Made by a program: the position numbers and the translations under genes
NCBI RefSeq assembly: GCF_010728155.1
Contig: NZ_AP022605.1
Location: 372,001-436,000 of the forward strand
Source: Mycolicibacterium doricum
Lineage (GTDB): Bacteria; Actinomycetota; Actinomycetes; Mycobacteriales; Mycobacteriaceae
DNA: 64,000 nucleotides
Reading direction: 5' to 3'
Part shown: one piece after another, positions 7,706-16,863 of the stretch
How positions within the stretch are numbered: position 1 is the stretch's first letter
Layout of the letters: every line of letters starts with the position of its first letter
Notes under the pieces: model-generated
Database searches by the model: none
The model's input: only the letters and a program-made list of their open reading frames with translations
Told to the model about the DNA's origin: nothing

Positions 7706-8733
7706 GGGTGTTACTCACCGGTGCCGCCGGATTCGTCGGTTCACGCGTGCGCGTCGCGCTGGAATCGGCAGGTCACGACGTCGTCGCCGTCGACGTGATG
7801 CTGCCCGCCGCACACGGAGGATCGGCGCGACTGCCCGACGACACCCACCGGGTCGACGTCCGTGACTCCGCTGCTCTTACCCCGCTACTCGACGGCATCG
7901 ACGTCGTCTGTCACCAGGCGGCCGTGGTGGGCGCCGGGGTCAACGCGGCCGACGCACCGTCTTACGGCAGCCATAACGACTATGGGACCAGCGTCCTGCT
8001 CGCCGAGATGTTCGCCGCCGGCGTTCAGAAACTGGTGCTGGCGTCATCGATGGTGGTGTACGGGCAGGGCCGTTTCGAGTGCGCCGCACACGGCTCCGTC
8101 GACCCGTCGCCGCGTACCCGTGCCGATCTGGACGCCGGTGTGTTCGAGCACCGCTGCGGTCTCTGCGGGGAGGAACTGCAGTGGCGACTGGTCGGCGAAG
8201 AGGAGCCGCTGCGTCCCCGGAGTCTGTATGCGGCAAGCAAAGTCGCGCAGGAGCACTATGCGCTGGCATGGGCGGAAGCGACCGGTGGATCGGTGGTGGC
8301 CCTGCGGTACCACAACGTCTACGGCCCCCACATGCCCCGGGATACCCCGTACAGCGGGGTGGCGGCGATCTTCCGCTCCGCGCTGCAGAACGGGGATGTG
8401 CCGAGGGTCTTCGAGGACGGCGGTCAGATGCGCGACTTCGTGCACGTCGACGACGTCGCGGCGGCGAACCTCGCCGCGGTCGAGTCGTGTCTGCCGGCAT
8501 TCGAGGCGTTCAACGTCTGCTCCGGCCGGCCGATCTCGATCATCGAGGTCGCCACCGAACTCTGCGGGATCCGCGGGTCGGCACCGCCGTTGGTCACCGG
8601 GCAGTACCGCAGCGGCGACGTGCGCCACATCGTCGCCTCACCGCAGCGGGCGGCCGAACGGCTGGGCTTCCGGGCTGCGGTGGATCCGCGGGACGGTCTG
8701 CGAGAGTTTGCGTTCGCACCGTTGCGGGCGTGA
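7702..8733 (+). CDS. NAD-dependent epimerase/dehydratase, GalE-like
   Basis: A 343-residue extended short-chain dehydrogenase. The N-terminal glycine motif is TGAAGFVGS, the catalytic dyad is YAASK (near residue 180), and the SSMVVYGQG strand precedes it. The Mycobacterium equivalent in this position is called galE3, but the sugar-nucleotide substrate is unproven. An unusual inserted CxxC pair ([14 protein letters not shown], near residue 155) looks like half of a metal knuckle just before the catalytic Tyr. Start GTG 7702 overlaps the mtnP stop, so the two are coupled. Confidence 0.85.
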   Translation: MRVLLTGAAGFVGSRVRVALESAGHDVVAVDVMLPAAHGGSARLPDDTHRVDVRDSAALTPLLDGIDVVCHQAAVVGAGVNAADAPSYGSHNDYGTSVLLAEMFAAGVQKLVLASSMVVYGQGRFECAAHGSVDPSPRTRADLDAGVFEHRCGLCGEELQWRLVGEEEPLRPRSLYAASKVAQEHYALAWAEATGGSVVALRYHNVYGPHMPRDTPYSGVAAIFRSALQNGDVPRVFEDGGQMRDFVHVDDVAAANLAAVESCLPAFEAFNVCSGRPISIIEVATELCGIRGSAPPLVTGQYRSGDVRHIVASPQRAAERLGFRAAVDPRDGLREFAFAPLRA

Positions 8734-8854
8734 CATGCGCCGCTGGGCGTGTACTTCGGCCAGTGACCGCCCCGCGGCTGCCGAACAACCCTGGGACGGC
8801 GTGCAAATGGGCGAACACTGATGATCACCAACTTGCAACGGTGATACTGGCAGG

Positions 8855-9979
8855 GTGAAACCCGCGATATGTGAACAGTTCGGCATCGACTTTCCGCTTT
8901 TCGCGTTCAGCCACTGTCGCGATGTCGTCGCCGCCGTGACCAACGCCGGCGGCTTCGGGGTGCTCGGCGCGACGGCGTACACGCCGGAACAGTTGGACCG
9001 GGAACTCAGCTGGATCGACGAGCAGGTGGGCGCGAAGCCGTACGGCGCCGACATCATCGTGCCGGCCACGTTCGAGGGCAAGGGTGAGCACCTCTCGCGC
9101 GACGACCTCGGCGGACGAATCCCGGCCGAGTACCGCGAGTTCGTCACCCGACTGCTCGCCGACCACGACATCGAACTCGACGGGGCGCCGCGCCTCGGCG
9201 GGTCGGGACTGTCCGGGGACACCGGTCGGGAACTGCTCGACGTCGCGATGAGCCATCCGATCAAGCTGATCGCCAACGCCCTCGGGGTGCCGCCGGACTA
9301 CATGATCGAGGCGGGCCGCGAACGCGGTGTGCCGATCGCCGCCCTCGTCGGCGCCCGTGAGCACGCCGTCAAACAGGTCGCCGCCGGTGTCGACCTGATC
9401 GTCGCGCAGGGCACCGAGGCCGGGGGGCACTGCGGTGAGGTGACGACGCTCGTGCTGATCCCCGAAGTGATAGAAGCCATCGAGTCCGCCGGGACCAAGG
9501 TGCCGGTGCTCGCCGCCGGCGGCATCGTGACCGGACGGCAGATGGCCGCGGCGGTGGCGATGGGCGCCGACGGGGCGTGGACCGGCTCGGTGTGGCTGAC
9601 CACCGAAGAGGCCGAGACCGCACCGCACACGGTGGAGAAGATGCTGGCCGCGACCTCGCGGGACACGGTACGGTCGGCGGGCCGGACCGGTAAACCCGCC
9701 CGGCAGCTGGTGTCGGACTGGACGCAGGCCTGGGCGCCGCGCGGTGAGCGCCGGCCGCTCCCGCTGCCGCTGCAGAACATGCTCGCCGAACCGCTGCTGC
9801 GCCGCATCGACGTGCTGGCCGCGCAGGGGCACCCGGGCGCCCAGCAGTTGGCGACCTACTTCGTGGGACAGGGCGTCGGGTTGATGAACAAGGTCAAACC
9901 GGCGCGCGAGGTGGTCCGCGAGTTCATCGAGGACTATCTGGCCGCCGCGGAACGGCTGGGCAATTCGCTGCCGGACTGA
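8855..9979 (+). CDS. Nitronate monooxygenase family flavoprotein
   Basis: A 374-residue TIM-barrel FMN enzyme of the 2-nitropropane dioxygenase family, oxidising alkyl nitronates or, in some members, acting as an enoyl reductase. The catalytic His lies in QGTEAGGHCGEV (near residue 193) and the FMN phosphate region is AAGGIVTGRQMAAAVAMGAD (near 225). The N-terminus MKPAICEQFGIDFPLF is the usual first strand. No Shine-Dalgarno precedes GTG 8855. It stands alone between the galE-like gene and a convergent two-component system. Confidence 0.88.
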   Translation: MKPAICEQFGIDFPLFAFSHCRDVVAAVTNAGGFGVLGATAYTPEQLDRELSWIDEQVGAKPYGADIIVPATFEGKGEHLSRDDLGGRIPAEYREFVTRLLADHDIELDGAPRLGGSGLSGDTGRELLDVAMSHPIKLIANALGVPPDYMIEAGRERGVPIAALVGAREHAVKQVAAGVDLIVAQGTEAGGHCGEVTTLVLIPEVIEAIESAGTKVPVLAAGGIVTGRQMAAAVAMGADGAWTGSVWLTTEEAETAPHTVEKMLAATSRDTVRSAGRTGKPARQLVSDWTQAWAPRGERRPLPLPLQNMLAEPLLRRIDVLAAQGHPGAQQLATYFVGQGVGLMNKVKPAREVVREFIEDYLAAAERLGNSLPD

Positions 9980-9988
9980 CGCCTTCGG

Positions 9989-11023
9989 TCAGCCCGAGGT
10001 GTCCAACGCCAGCGGTAGCCGCACCTCGAAGCGGGCGCCGGTGTCGAGGTTGTGCGCCGACAGCGTCCCGCGATGTGCCTGCACCAGGCCCGCGGCGATG
10101 GCCAACCCGAGGCCCGAACCGCTGGGCAGCGACGAGTCCTCGCGCGGCACACGGTGATTCGAGCCCCGGTAGGCGACGTCGAACACCCGAGGCAGGTCGG
10201 CCTCGTCGATCCCGACCCCGGTGTCGTCGACACGCGCCCATGCCACGTTCTCGTCGGAGCCGAGCGCCAACTGCACGCGGCCGCCCTCCGGCGTGTGCGC
10301 GATCGCGTTGGCGACCAGGTTCGACAGCACCCGCACCAGTGCGCGGTCGCTGCCCAGCACCCGCACGGGTTCGTCGGGCAGTTCGGCGCGCAGCTGGACC
10401 CCCGCGCGTTCGGCGGCGATCCGGTGGGCCGCCAGCACGTCGTCGACCACCTCGTCGAGAGCGACGCGGTCGAAGGCCGGCTGCACCGCCCCGGCGTTGA
10501 TCTTGCTCACCTCGAAGAGGTCGTCGACCATCTCCGAAAGCCGGATGGACTCCTGTTCGATGTGCTTGGCGTGCGCGCGCACCTCGTCGCCGCCGACCAG
10601 ACCGTCGGCGATGGCTTCGGACACCGCGCGAATCCCGGCCAACGGCGTGCGCAGGTCGTGGCTGACGAACGCGACCAGCTGCCGCCGCGACATCTCGGCG
10701 GCCCGCTCGGAATCGCGGATCTCCTGTTCCCACACCGTGCGGCGGGCCTGGTAGCGGCCGAGCATCACCGCACCGGGGATGGTCACCACAGCGACCACCA
10801 CGAGCACGACGGCGATCGGCTCGAAGGTCTCGGTGACCATGAAGCCGCTGGCGCCCAGCACCCCGGTGAAGGTCGCGAGGACGGGGATCAGCACGAGCAC
10901 GACCATGCTGACCGCCAGCGACCACGTACGAGCCAGCCGGATGATCAGCGCGCCGGCCAGCACCACGGGAATCGAGCAGGCCAGCGCCCAGGCGCCGATC
11001 TCCCAGACGTCAGTCGACGGCAC
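9989..11023 (-). CDS. Sensor histidine kinase
   Basis: A 344-residue kinase encoded just behind its response regulator. Two to four short hydrophobic segments (residues about 8-90) lead into the dimerisation/H-box [12 protein letters not shown] (His near residue 128). The N-box is [12 protein letters not shown]1 is DDTGVGID and G2 is GSGLGLAI, all intact. GTG at 11023 is chosen because it overlaps the regulator's stop (TGA 11010-11012); the open frame upstream runs over the regulator gene. The trigger and targets are not evident. There is little extracytoplasmic domain, suggesting that sensing is within the membrane or cytoplasm. Confidence 0.88.
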   Translation of the reverse strand: MPSTDVWEIGAWALACSIPVVLAGALIIRLARTWSLAVSMVVLVLIPVLATFTGVLGASGFMVTETFEPIAVVLVVVAVVTIPGAVMLGRYQARRTVWEQEIRDSERAAEMSRRQLVAFVSHDLRTPLAGIRAVSEAIADGLVGGDEVRAHAKHIEQESIRLSEMVDDLFEVSKINAGAVQPAFDRVALDEVVDDVLAAHRIAAERAGVQLRAELPDEPVRVLGSDRALVRVLSNLVANAIAHTPEGGRVQLALGSDENVAWARVDDTGVGIDEADLPRVFDVAYRGSNHRVPREDSSLPSGSGLGLAIAAGLVQAHRGTLSAHNLDTGARFEVRLPLALDTSG

Positions 11024-11723
11024 CGGTGTCCAGGCCTTCGCGTGGGCGTGCCGCGCCGCTCCACATGTATCCGCGGCCCCATACCGTCTGCACCCGGTGG
11101 TGGTCGGCGAGCTTCGAACGCAACCGCTTGACGTGCACGGTGACCGTGGACAGATCGCCGAAATCCCAACGCCACACCTGCTTGAGCAGCTCTTCACGGG
11201 TGAAAACGGTGTCGGTGTGGCTGATGAAGAACAGCAGCAAGTCGAATTCGCGGTTGGTGAGGCTGACCGGCTGACCGTCGACGGTGACCGACCGGGCGGC
11301 CGCCGAGATCGTCAGGGCGCCGACTTTCAGCTCGACCGGTGTCAACCCGACCGGCGCCGGTGAACGGCGCAGCACCGAACGCACCCGCAGCGCCAGTTCC
11401 CGAGGGCTGAACGGTTTGGTCAAGTAGTCGTCGGCACCGGCTTCCAGGCCGGCGATGCGGTCGTCCTCTTCGCCGAGCGCGGTCAGGAGGATCACCGGGA
11501 CGGTGTTGTCCCCACGCTGGCGCAGGGTGCGGCAGAGCGTCAGCCCGTCGGGTCCGGGCATCATCACGTCGAGCACGGCGACGTCGAACCGCTCGGTGCC
11601 CAGCAAGCGCAGCGCCTCGCTGCCGTCGCTGGCGATGGCCACTTCCAGGCCGTCGTGTTCGAGATACCGGCGCACGACGTCCCGCACGACGGAGTCGTCG
11701 TCGGCGATCAGGACGCGTGTCAC
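11010..11723 (-). CDS. OmpR/PhoB-family response regulator
   Basis: A 237-residue regulator with an N-terminal receiver domain (acidic DDD near residue 9, phospho-acceptor in [13 protein letters not shown] near residue 52, Lys in LTKPFSP near 102) and a C-terminal winged helix (about 135-225, ending [13 protein letters not shown]). It is upstream of and overlaps the kinase gene by 14 bp, so both come from one mRNA. The next gene rightward (11825) is divergent, with about 100 bp between. Confidence 0.92.
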   Translation of the reverse strand: MTRVLIADDDSVVRDVVRRYLEHDGLEVAIASDGSEALRLLGTERFDVAVLDVMMPGPDGLTLCRTLRQRGDNTVPVILLTALGEEDDRIAGLEAGADDYLTKPFSPRELALRVRSVLRRSPAPVGLTPVELKVGALTISAAARSVTVDGQPVSLTNREFDLLLFFISHTDTVFTREELLKQVWRWDFGDLSTVTVHVKRLRSKLADHHRVQTVWGRGYMWSGAARPREGLDTGAVD

Positions 11724-11811
11724 CCCCCGAGGGTAGCCGTCGGTGGCCGCTACCTGCGCTGATGTCAGAGAATTGTCACTGTTGTCCAGCTGGGGTGCCG
11801 GCGGGGATGGT

Positions 11812-11817
11812 TAGCCT
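11812..11817 (+). promoter_or_regulatory. -10 element for a leaderless transcript
   Basis: TAGCCT (TANNNT) ends 7 nt before the ATG at 11825, with no Shine-Dalgarno between. Confidence 0.5.
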
Positions 11818-11824
11818 CGTGCCT

Positions 11825-12481
11825 ATGCCCGAGTGTCCTGTGACGGTGGTGCTGCCGTGCCTGGACGAAGCGGCGTCGCTGCCGGCGGTGCTGGCCGCGC
11901 TTCCCGACGGCTACCGCGCTCTGGTGGTGGACAACAACAGCACGGACGGGACCGGGGAGGTGGCGCGGCAGCACGGCGCCGAGGTGGTGCACGAGGCACG
12001 CCCCGGATACGGCTCCGCGGTCCATGCCGGTGTGGTCGCGGCGCCCACCCCCGTGGTTGCTGTGCTCGACGCCGACGGATCGCTCGACCCGCGCGAATTG
12101 CCCGCTCTGGTGGCCGAGCTCGACCGCGGCACGCACCTGGTGGTCGGCCGGCGCCGGGCGGCGCCGGGCTTGCGCTGGCCGTGGCATGCCCGCCTGGGGA
12201 CGGCTGCGGTGTGCTGGCGGTTGCGGCAGCGCCACGGTCTGCCGGTCCATGACATCGCACCGATGCGGGTGGCCCGCCGCGACGATCTGCTCGCGCTCGG
12301 TGTGCAGGATCGCCGTTCCGGGTATCCACTGGAACTCCTGGTCCGCGCCGCCGCCGCGGGCTGGCGCGTCGTCGAAGTTGACGTAACCTACGGTCCGCGC
12401 ACCGGCGGAAGGTCGAAGGTCAGCGGCTCGTTGCGCGGCAGTGCGGTGGCCGCGCTCGACTTCTGGCGGGTGATCGAGTGA
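11825..12481 (+). CDS. GT2-family glycosyltransferase
   Basis: A 218-residue cytosolic GT-A enzyme resembling dolichyl-/polyprenyl-phosphate sugar synthases. It opens with VVLPCLDEAASLPAVL, has VVDNNSTDGTGEVA, and a DxD equivalent in VVAVLDADGSLDP (near residue 83). No membrane anchor is visible. It matches the mycobacterial Rv0539 position. The GTG of the next gene overlaps its stop, and a methyltransferase follows, so the three probably form one operon for glycan or lipid modification. Donor and acceptor are unknown. Confidence 0.82.
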   Translation: MPECPVTVVLPCLDEAASLPAVLAALPDGYRALVVDNNSTDGTGEVARQHGAEVVHEARPGYGSAVHAGVVAAPTPVVAVLDADGSLDPRELPALVAELDRGTHLVVGRRRAAPGLRWPWHARLGTAAVCWRLRQRHGLPVHDIAPMRVARRDDLLALGVQDRRSGYPLELLVRAAAAGWRVVEVDVTYGPRTGGRSKVSGSLRGSAVAALDFWRVIE

Positions 12482-13152
12482 CGCAGTTGCCGGTGACGGT
12501 TCTCGTGGTCGCCAAGGCCCCGGTGCCTGGGTTGGCGAAGACGCGGCTGGCGGTCACCGTCGGGTTGGAGATGGCCGCGGTGATCGCTGCGGCGGCGCTG
12601 CTCGACACCCTCGACGCGGTTTTGGCCGCGCCGGTGCAGGCGCGGGTGGTCGCGCTGACCGGCGACATCGACGCGGCGCAGCACAACAGCGGGGTGCTGC
12701 GCGCAAAACTCTCCGGGTTCACCGTCGTCGACCAACGCGGTGACTCGTTCGCCGAACGGCTGGTGCACGCACACGCCGATGCGGCGGCGGCGGTGGGGGA
12801 CCGCCCGATCCTGCAGATCGGCATGGACACCCCCCAGGTCACCGCCGACCTGCTGGGCCGGTGCGCACAGACGCTGCTCGGTGCCGACGCGGTGCTGGGG
12901 CCGGCGCGCGACGGCGGCTGGTGGCTGCTAGGGGTTCGGACCGCGGGGATGGCCGACTGTCTGCGCGAGGTGCCGATGTCGCGGGGGGACACCGGCGCGT
13001 TGACGCGGAAGCGGTTGCAGGACAGGGGGATCGATGTGGTGATGGTCGACGAGGTCGCCGATGTGGACACCGCCGCGGACGTCGGACCGGTCCGGCGGTG
13101 CTGCCCGCCCGGTGGGCGGTTTCCGTTCGCGACGGCAGCGGCAGGGCTGTGA
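12478..13152 (+). CDS. DUF2064 / glycosyltransferase-A-like protein
   Basis: A 224-residue protein of the DUF2064 family, a GT-A fold relative of nucleotidyltransferases. The N-terminal VVAKAPVPGLAKTRL carries the nucleotide-binding loop, and QIGMDTPQVTADLL (near residue 120) and GPARDGGWWLLGVR (near 142) hold the acidic and aromatic signature. It overlaps the glycosyltransferase by 4 bp and is followed after 3 nt by a methyltransferase. Family knowledge links such proteins to glycan or arsenosugar biosynthesis; the substrate here is unknown. Confidence 0.78.
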   Translation: MTQLPVTVLVVAKAPVPGLAKTRLAVTVGLEMAAVIAAAALLDTLDAVLAAPVQARVVALTGDIDAAQHNSGVLRAKLSGFTVVDQRGDSFAERLVHAHADAAAAVGDRPILQIGMDTPQVTADLLGRCAQTLLGADAVLGPARDGGWWLLGVRTAGMADCLREVPMSRGDTGALTRKRLQDRGIDVVMVDEVADVDTAADVGPVRRCCPPGGRFPFATAAAGL

Positions 13153-13155
13153 CCG

Positions 13156-13785
13156 ATGCTCGGTAACCTCTACGACCGCGCGCTCGACGGTGAACGGTGC
13201 TGGATCCGCGGCGGTGACGGAGAGGTGAAGACACTTCCGGTGCGAAGTTGGCTCGGCGGACGTCACGCCGACCGGCTCTTCGACCGGGCAGTCGTGCTGT
13301 TGTGCGAGGGTCCGACGATCGATTTGGGCTGCGGCCCCGGGCGTCTGGTCGCCGATCTGGTTCGTCGCGGCATCCCCGCGCTGGGCGTCGACCAGTCCGC
13401 CACCGCCGTCGAGTTGGCGCGGCGCAACGGAGCGCCGGCGTTGCGCCGCGACGTGTTCGGGGCGTTACCAGGTATCGGGAGATGGCAGACCGCACTGTTG
13501 GCCGACGGCAACATCGGCCTCGGCGGAGACCCGGGGCGGGTGCTGCGGCGCGCGGCCGAACTGCTGCGGCCCGGCGGCCGATGCGTCGTGGAGTTCGACG
13601 CCGAAACCCACGGGCTGCAGGACCGTCTCGTGCGTCTGGAGTCCTCCAACACGGTGGGCCCGTGGTTCAGGTGGGCTTCGGTGGGGGTGGATTGCGCGGC
13701 CGCGCTCGCCGAAGAAGCGGGGTTGGCGATGACGGGTCTGTATCCCGCCGGCCGTCGGGTGCTCGCGACGTTGGCGACGTCGTGA
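13156..13785 (+). CDS. SAM-dependent methyltransferase, class I
   Basis: A 209-residue Rossmann methyltransferase. Motif I is TIDLGCGPGRL (near residue 55), followed by GVDQSATAVELA (motif II region) and RRAAELLRPGGRCVVEFD (motif III region, near 130). The start at ATG 13156 lies 3 nt after the preceding stop. It is the third gene of the glycosyltransferase-DUF2064 run and likely acts on the same product. Confidence 0.8.
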   Translation: MLGNLYDRALDGERCWIRGGDGEVKTLPVRSWLGGRHADRLFDRAVVLLCEGPTIDLGCGPGRLVADLVRRGIPALGVDQSATAVELARRNGAPALRRDVFGALPGIGRWQTALLADGNIGLGGDPGRVLRRAAELLRPGGRCVVEFDAETHGLQDRLVRLESSNTVGPWFRWASVGVDCAAALAEEAGLAMTGLYPAGRRVLATLATS

Positions 13786-13879
13786 CGGACCGTCGGGACC
13801 TTCCCGACCGGACTGCGTACACCGCGGCGCTGAGCGCGAACGTCGCGGCGACCAGCAGCAGCCAGCGGCCGAGGAACGG

Positions 13880-15235
13880 TCACCAGTTGGTCAGGATGAG
13901 GTGGTTGATCAGCAGCGCGCCGAGCACGTTGAGCGAAAGCCACCACCGCTGCGCGCGCACCGGGAGCAGTGCCCCGGCCGCGACCAGCCACATCGTGAAG
14001 GGCAGCCAGATCCGTTCGGTCTCGGCCTTGCTGAGCATGCTCAGATCGGCGAGGAGGATCGACGCCAGGGCTCCCAGCATCAACAGGTGCAGACCGGAGC
14101 GGGCACGGATGGCCGCGACGTCGAAGACCCGGCCCAGCCCCGCGACGCTGCCCAATCCGATCGCGCAGACGACGGAGGCGAAGTTCGCCCAGCCCCAGTA
14201 CTGGAACGGCCGGTCGGCGGCGATGCCCTGCCAGTAGCGTTCCTGCACCAGCTGGTATCCGTCGAACCACCAGAACCCGGCGATGACGAACAGCACGACG
14301 ATCACCAGGGCCGCGCCGACCGCGGGCAGCAGCGCGCGTCGGGCCGCGCGCCAGTCGGGCGAACAGATCAGTACCGCGACCGCGGGCAGCGCCATCAGCA
14401 CCAAGCCGTAGTTGAGGAAGATCGCCCATCCCAGCAGCACGCCCGCACCGACGGCGAAGAGTTCGGGGCGGCGGCCGACGCCGCGCACCGCCAACGCCAG
14501 CAGCGCGATACCCCAGGCAGCGACACCGGCGAAGTACCCGTCGGCCGACACCGCCACCCAGATCGCGGTCGGCGCGACGGCGAGGAACGGCGCGGCGAGG
14601 CGCGCGGTGTGCTCGTCGGCCAGTGCGCGCACCGCCACGAGGATCGCCGCCGCCACGCTGGAACCGGCGATCAGGCACAGCAGTCCAGCCCAGACGCCGC
14701 CCCCGAGGCCGATGCGGTCCATCCACACGAACGTCAGCAGGGCGCCCGGTGGGTGGCCGGACACGTGGGTGATCCACGAATCGGGTTGGTAGTCGAGGAT
14801 CCGATCGGCGAAGGTGCGGACGGCCTCGGGGATGTCGGTGACGGTGGGCACCTGCCGCAGGTACTCATGGCGTGCGGTCAGCCGACCGGCGAACCCGCGT
14901 TGCCACCCGTCGACCAGCGCAAGCGAAAGCGCCCACGCCGCAGACGTCGCCCATGTCCCCGTCACGAGCGTTCGCCAGTTCAGCCGCTGCGCCAGCGACT
15001 GCCCCCAGACCACTGCGGCGACGCCCAGGAAGACGGCGGGCACGGTGCCCCATCCGACATGGGCGTTCCACCAGCCGAAGATGGGCGCGACTCCGGCGAA
15101 GTCGCGGAGTCGTTCGGGGCTCGCGTTGATCAACGGCGTGACGACACCGAGGCCGAGGTGGGGCACCACGAAGGCCGCCACCACGAGCACCAGGCCGATG
15201 GCTGCAGCGATCGTCTCCCTGCGGTGGGCACGCAC
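13880..15235 (-). CDS. Polytopic membrane protein, probable GT-C-type glycosyltransferase
   Basis: A 451-residue integral membrane protein with about ten hydrophobic helices, matching mycobacterial Rv0541c in position and size. The long extracytoplasmic loop after the first helix contains ERLRDFAGVAP and, further on, DSWITHVSGHPPGALL, the kind of acidic and HPPG elements found in polyprenyl-phosphate-sugar-dependent mannosyltransferases. The donor is inferred. The TGA at 13880 follows NHLILTNW, and another hydrophobic segment lies in frame directly behind it (see findings), so the protein may be slightly truncated. Confidence 0.75.
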   Translation of the reverse strand: MRAHRRETIAAAIGLVLVVAAFVVPHLGLGVVTPLINASPERLRDFAGVAPIFGWWNAHVGWGTVPAVFLGVAAVVWGQSLAQRLNWRTLVTGTWATSAAWALSLALVDGWQRGFAGRLTARHEYLRQVPTVTDIPEAVRTFADRILDYQPDSWITHVSGHPPGALLTFVWMDRIGLGGGVWAGLLCLIAGSSVAAAILVAVRALADEHTARLAAPFLAVAPTAIWVAVSADGYFAGVAAWGIALLALAVRGVGRRPELFAVGAGVLLGWAIFLNYGLVLMALPAVAVLICSPDWRAARRALLPAVGAALVIVVLFVIAGFWWFDGYQLVQERYWQGIAADRPFQYWGWANFASVVCAIGLGSVAGLGRVFDVAAIRARSGLHLLMLGALASILLADLSMLSKAETERIWLPFTMWLVAAGALLPVRAQRWWLSLNVLGALLINHLILTNW

Positions 15236-15348
15236 CCGGCCAGCCTAGGGCGTGGAATGAACGGCTTTGTAAGCCGCGTCACCGCCGCAGCGCCTCACAG
15301 CAGGTCATGGCCGTCGGTGAACTAAGCGTGACGCGCTGTCAAAGACGC

Positions 15349-15364
15349 GTTACGTCTACGACAC
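15349..15364. promoter_or_regulatory. Candidate GlnR-type operator ahead of the transporter-cyanase operon
   Basis: GTTAC-GTCTAC-GACAC at 15349-15364 has the half-site spacing (5-6-5) of actinobacterial GlnR boxes, with one departure from the GTNAC-N6-GNAAC pattern. It lies 80 bp before the ATG at 15445. This is a by-eye match. Confidence 0.3.
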
Positions 15365-15444
15365 ATCCGGTCGCCAAGCTGAGGGGCACCTTCAGTGCCG
15401 TCGTCCGCCACTGCCACTCACCGTCCCAAGAGGAGCGACGACTC

Positions 15445-16299
15445 ATGTCCTATGTGGATCCAGCGCAGTTCGTCACGAAGATGATCGACGCCGGGGAGGC
15501 CAAGGCCTTCATGTCGACGCGCGACACCGTGATCCGCGCCTACATGGCCGGGGCGATCCTCGCGCTGGCCGCGGCGTTCGCGGTCACCGTCACCGTGCAG
15601 ACAGGTAACGCGCTCGTCGGCGCCCTGCTGTTCCCGGTCGGGTTCTGCCTGCTGTACCTGCTCGGGTTCGATTTGCTGACCGGTGTTTTCACGCTCGTCC
15701 CGCTCGCCCTTCTCGACAAGCGGCGAGGTGTGACCATGCGGGGGCTGCTGCGCAACTGGGGACTGGTGTTCGTCGGCAACTTCGCCGGCGCGCTCACCGT
15801 CGCCTTCATGATGGCGATCATCTTCACCTACGGATTCTCGGTCGATCCGAACGAGGTCGGTCAGAGGCTGGGCGAGATCGGCCAAAGCCGCACCGTCGGG
15901 TACGCCCAGTACGGAGCCGCAGGCATGCTCACGTTGTTCATCCGGGGTGTGCTGTGCAACTGGATGGTGTCCACCGGTGTGGTGGCGGCGATGATGTCGA
16001 CCTCGGTGTCGGGCAAGGTGATCGGGATGTGGATGCCGATCATCGTGTTCTTCTACATGGGGTTCGAGCACTCGGTGGTCAACATGTTCCTGTTCCCGTC
16101 CGGTCTGATGCTCGGCGGTGACTTCTCGGTCATGGACTACCTGCTGTGGAACGAGATCCCCACGGTCATCGGCAATCTCGTCGGCGGCCTGGCCTTCGTC
16201 GGGTTGACGCTCTACGCCACCCACGCTCGCACCGGCTCAGAATGGAACCGGCCGGCCGAACCCGAGCAGTTCACGCTCCCGGTGGAGGCTCGGACATGA
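15445..16299 (+). CDS. Formate/nitrite transporter (FNT) family channel
   Basis: A 284-residue FocA/NirC-family pentameric anion channel with six membrane helices. The helix-breaking slit motif region GFDLLTGVFTLVP and the GVLCNWMVSTGVV signature (near residue 170) are present, as is FEHSVVNMFLFPSG (near 210), which contains the conserved FNT His. The ATG at 15445 follows AGAGGAG-type ribosome site sequence (around 15429-15434). The stop overlaps the cynS ATG, so transport and cyanate breakdown are coupled; the likely cargo is cyanate, nitrite or bicarbonate/formate. Confidence 0.9.
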   Translation: MSYVDPAQFVTKMIDAGEAKAFMSTRDTVIRAYMAGAILALAAAFAVTVTVQTGNALVGALLFPVGFCLLYLLGFDLLTGVFTLVPLALLDKRRGVTMRGLLRNWGLVFVGNFAGALTVAFMMAIIFTYGFSVDPNEVGQRLGEIGQSRTVGYAQYGAAGMLTLFIRGVLCNWMVSTGVVAAMMSTSVSGKVIGMWMPIIVFFYMGFEHSVVNMFLFPSGLMLGGDFSVMDYLLWNEIPTVIGNLVGGLAFVGLTLYATHARTGSEWNRPAEPEQFTLPVEART

Positions 16300-16751
16300 C
16301 GCGGGACGAGATCACCGCCGACATCGTGGCGGCACGGCTGGCGAAACAGTTGACCTGGCAACAACTCGCCGACGCCATCGACCGGCCGGTGATGTGGACC
16401 ATCGCCGCCCTGCTCGGCCAGCATCCGATTCCGGCCGACAGCGGCACGGTGCTCGTCGACGTGCTCGGTCTGGACCAGGCCGCCGTTCCGGTGCTGGCGG
16501 CGTCCCCCGTGCGCGGTGGCCTCGCGACCGCGGTGCCGACTGATCCGACCATCTACCGTTTCTACGAAGTGCTCCAGGTGTACGGCGGTGCCATCAAGGA
16601 ACTCATCCACGAGGAGTTCGGCGACGGCATCATGAGCGCGATCAACTTCAGCATCGACGTGCAGCGCAAACCGCATTCCGCCGGTGACCGCGTGGTCGTC
16701 ACACTCGACGGCAAGTTCCTGCCCTACGACTGGACGGCCGCCGAAGGCTGA
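16296..16751 (+). CDS. cynS: Cyanate hydratase (cyanase)
   Basis: A 151-residue cyanase, which converts cyanate and bicarbonate to ammonia and CO2. An N-terminal helical DNA-binding-like domain (residues 1-75) precedes the catalytic domain. The three catalytic residues of the family are visible: Arg88 and Glu91 in YRFYEVLQVYG and Ser114 in DGIMSAINF. The C-terminus VVVTLDGKFLPYDW is typical. The ATG overlaps the transporter stop. Possible nitrogen control is suggested by a GlnR-like site upstream of the operon. Confidence 0.95.
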   Translation: MTRDEITADIVAARLAKQLTWQQLADAIDRPVMWTIAALLGQHPIPADSGTVLVDVLGLDQAAVPVLAASPVRGGLATAVPTDPTIYRFYEVLQVYGGAIKELIHEEFGDGIMSAINFSIDVQRKPHSAGDRVVVTLDGKFLPYDWTAAEG

Positions 16752-16765
16752 TCGAGCTTCGAGCG

Positions 16766-16785
16766 TTCGGGACCTTGGTCCTTCG
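16766..16785. promoter_or_regulatory. Possible DosR-type dyad upstream of the universal stress gene
   Basis: TTCGGGACCTTGGTCCTTCG shares the GGGAC...GTCC dyad of the mycobacterial DosR box, matching about 14 of 20 consensus positions, and lies 78 bp before the ATG at 16864. Universal stress genes are classic DosR targets. Match by eye only. Confidence 0.35.
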
Positions 16786-16863
16786 ACTCGCGGACCAGCG
16801 CCTCGCTCCGCGGGGCGGCCACCTCGGCTAACCTGTGCCGGAACCGCACAGGGAGGTGTCGAG

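Noticed and set aside
8833..8848. TTGCAA and GATACT as a promoter for the nitronate monooxygenase
   Set aside because: The spacing between the boxes is only 4 bp, so they cannot work together as -35 and -10.
13263..14777. Minus-strand 504-codon frame
   Set aside because: Overlaps the membrane protein and methyltransferase in a shadow phase with Arg/Gly-rich sequence.
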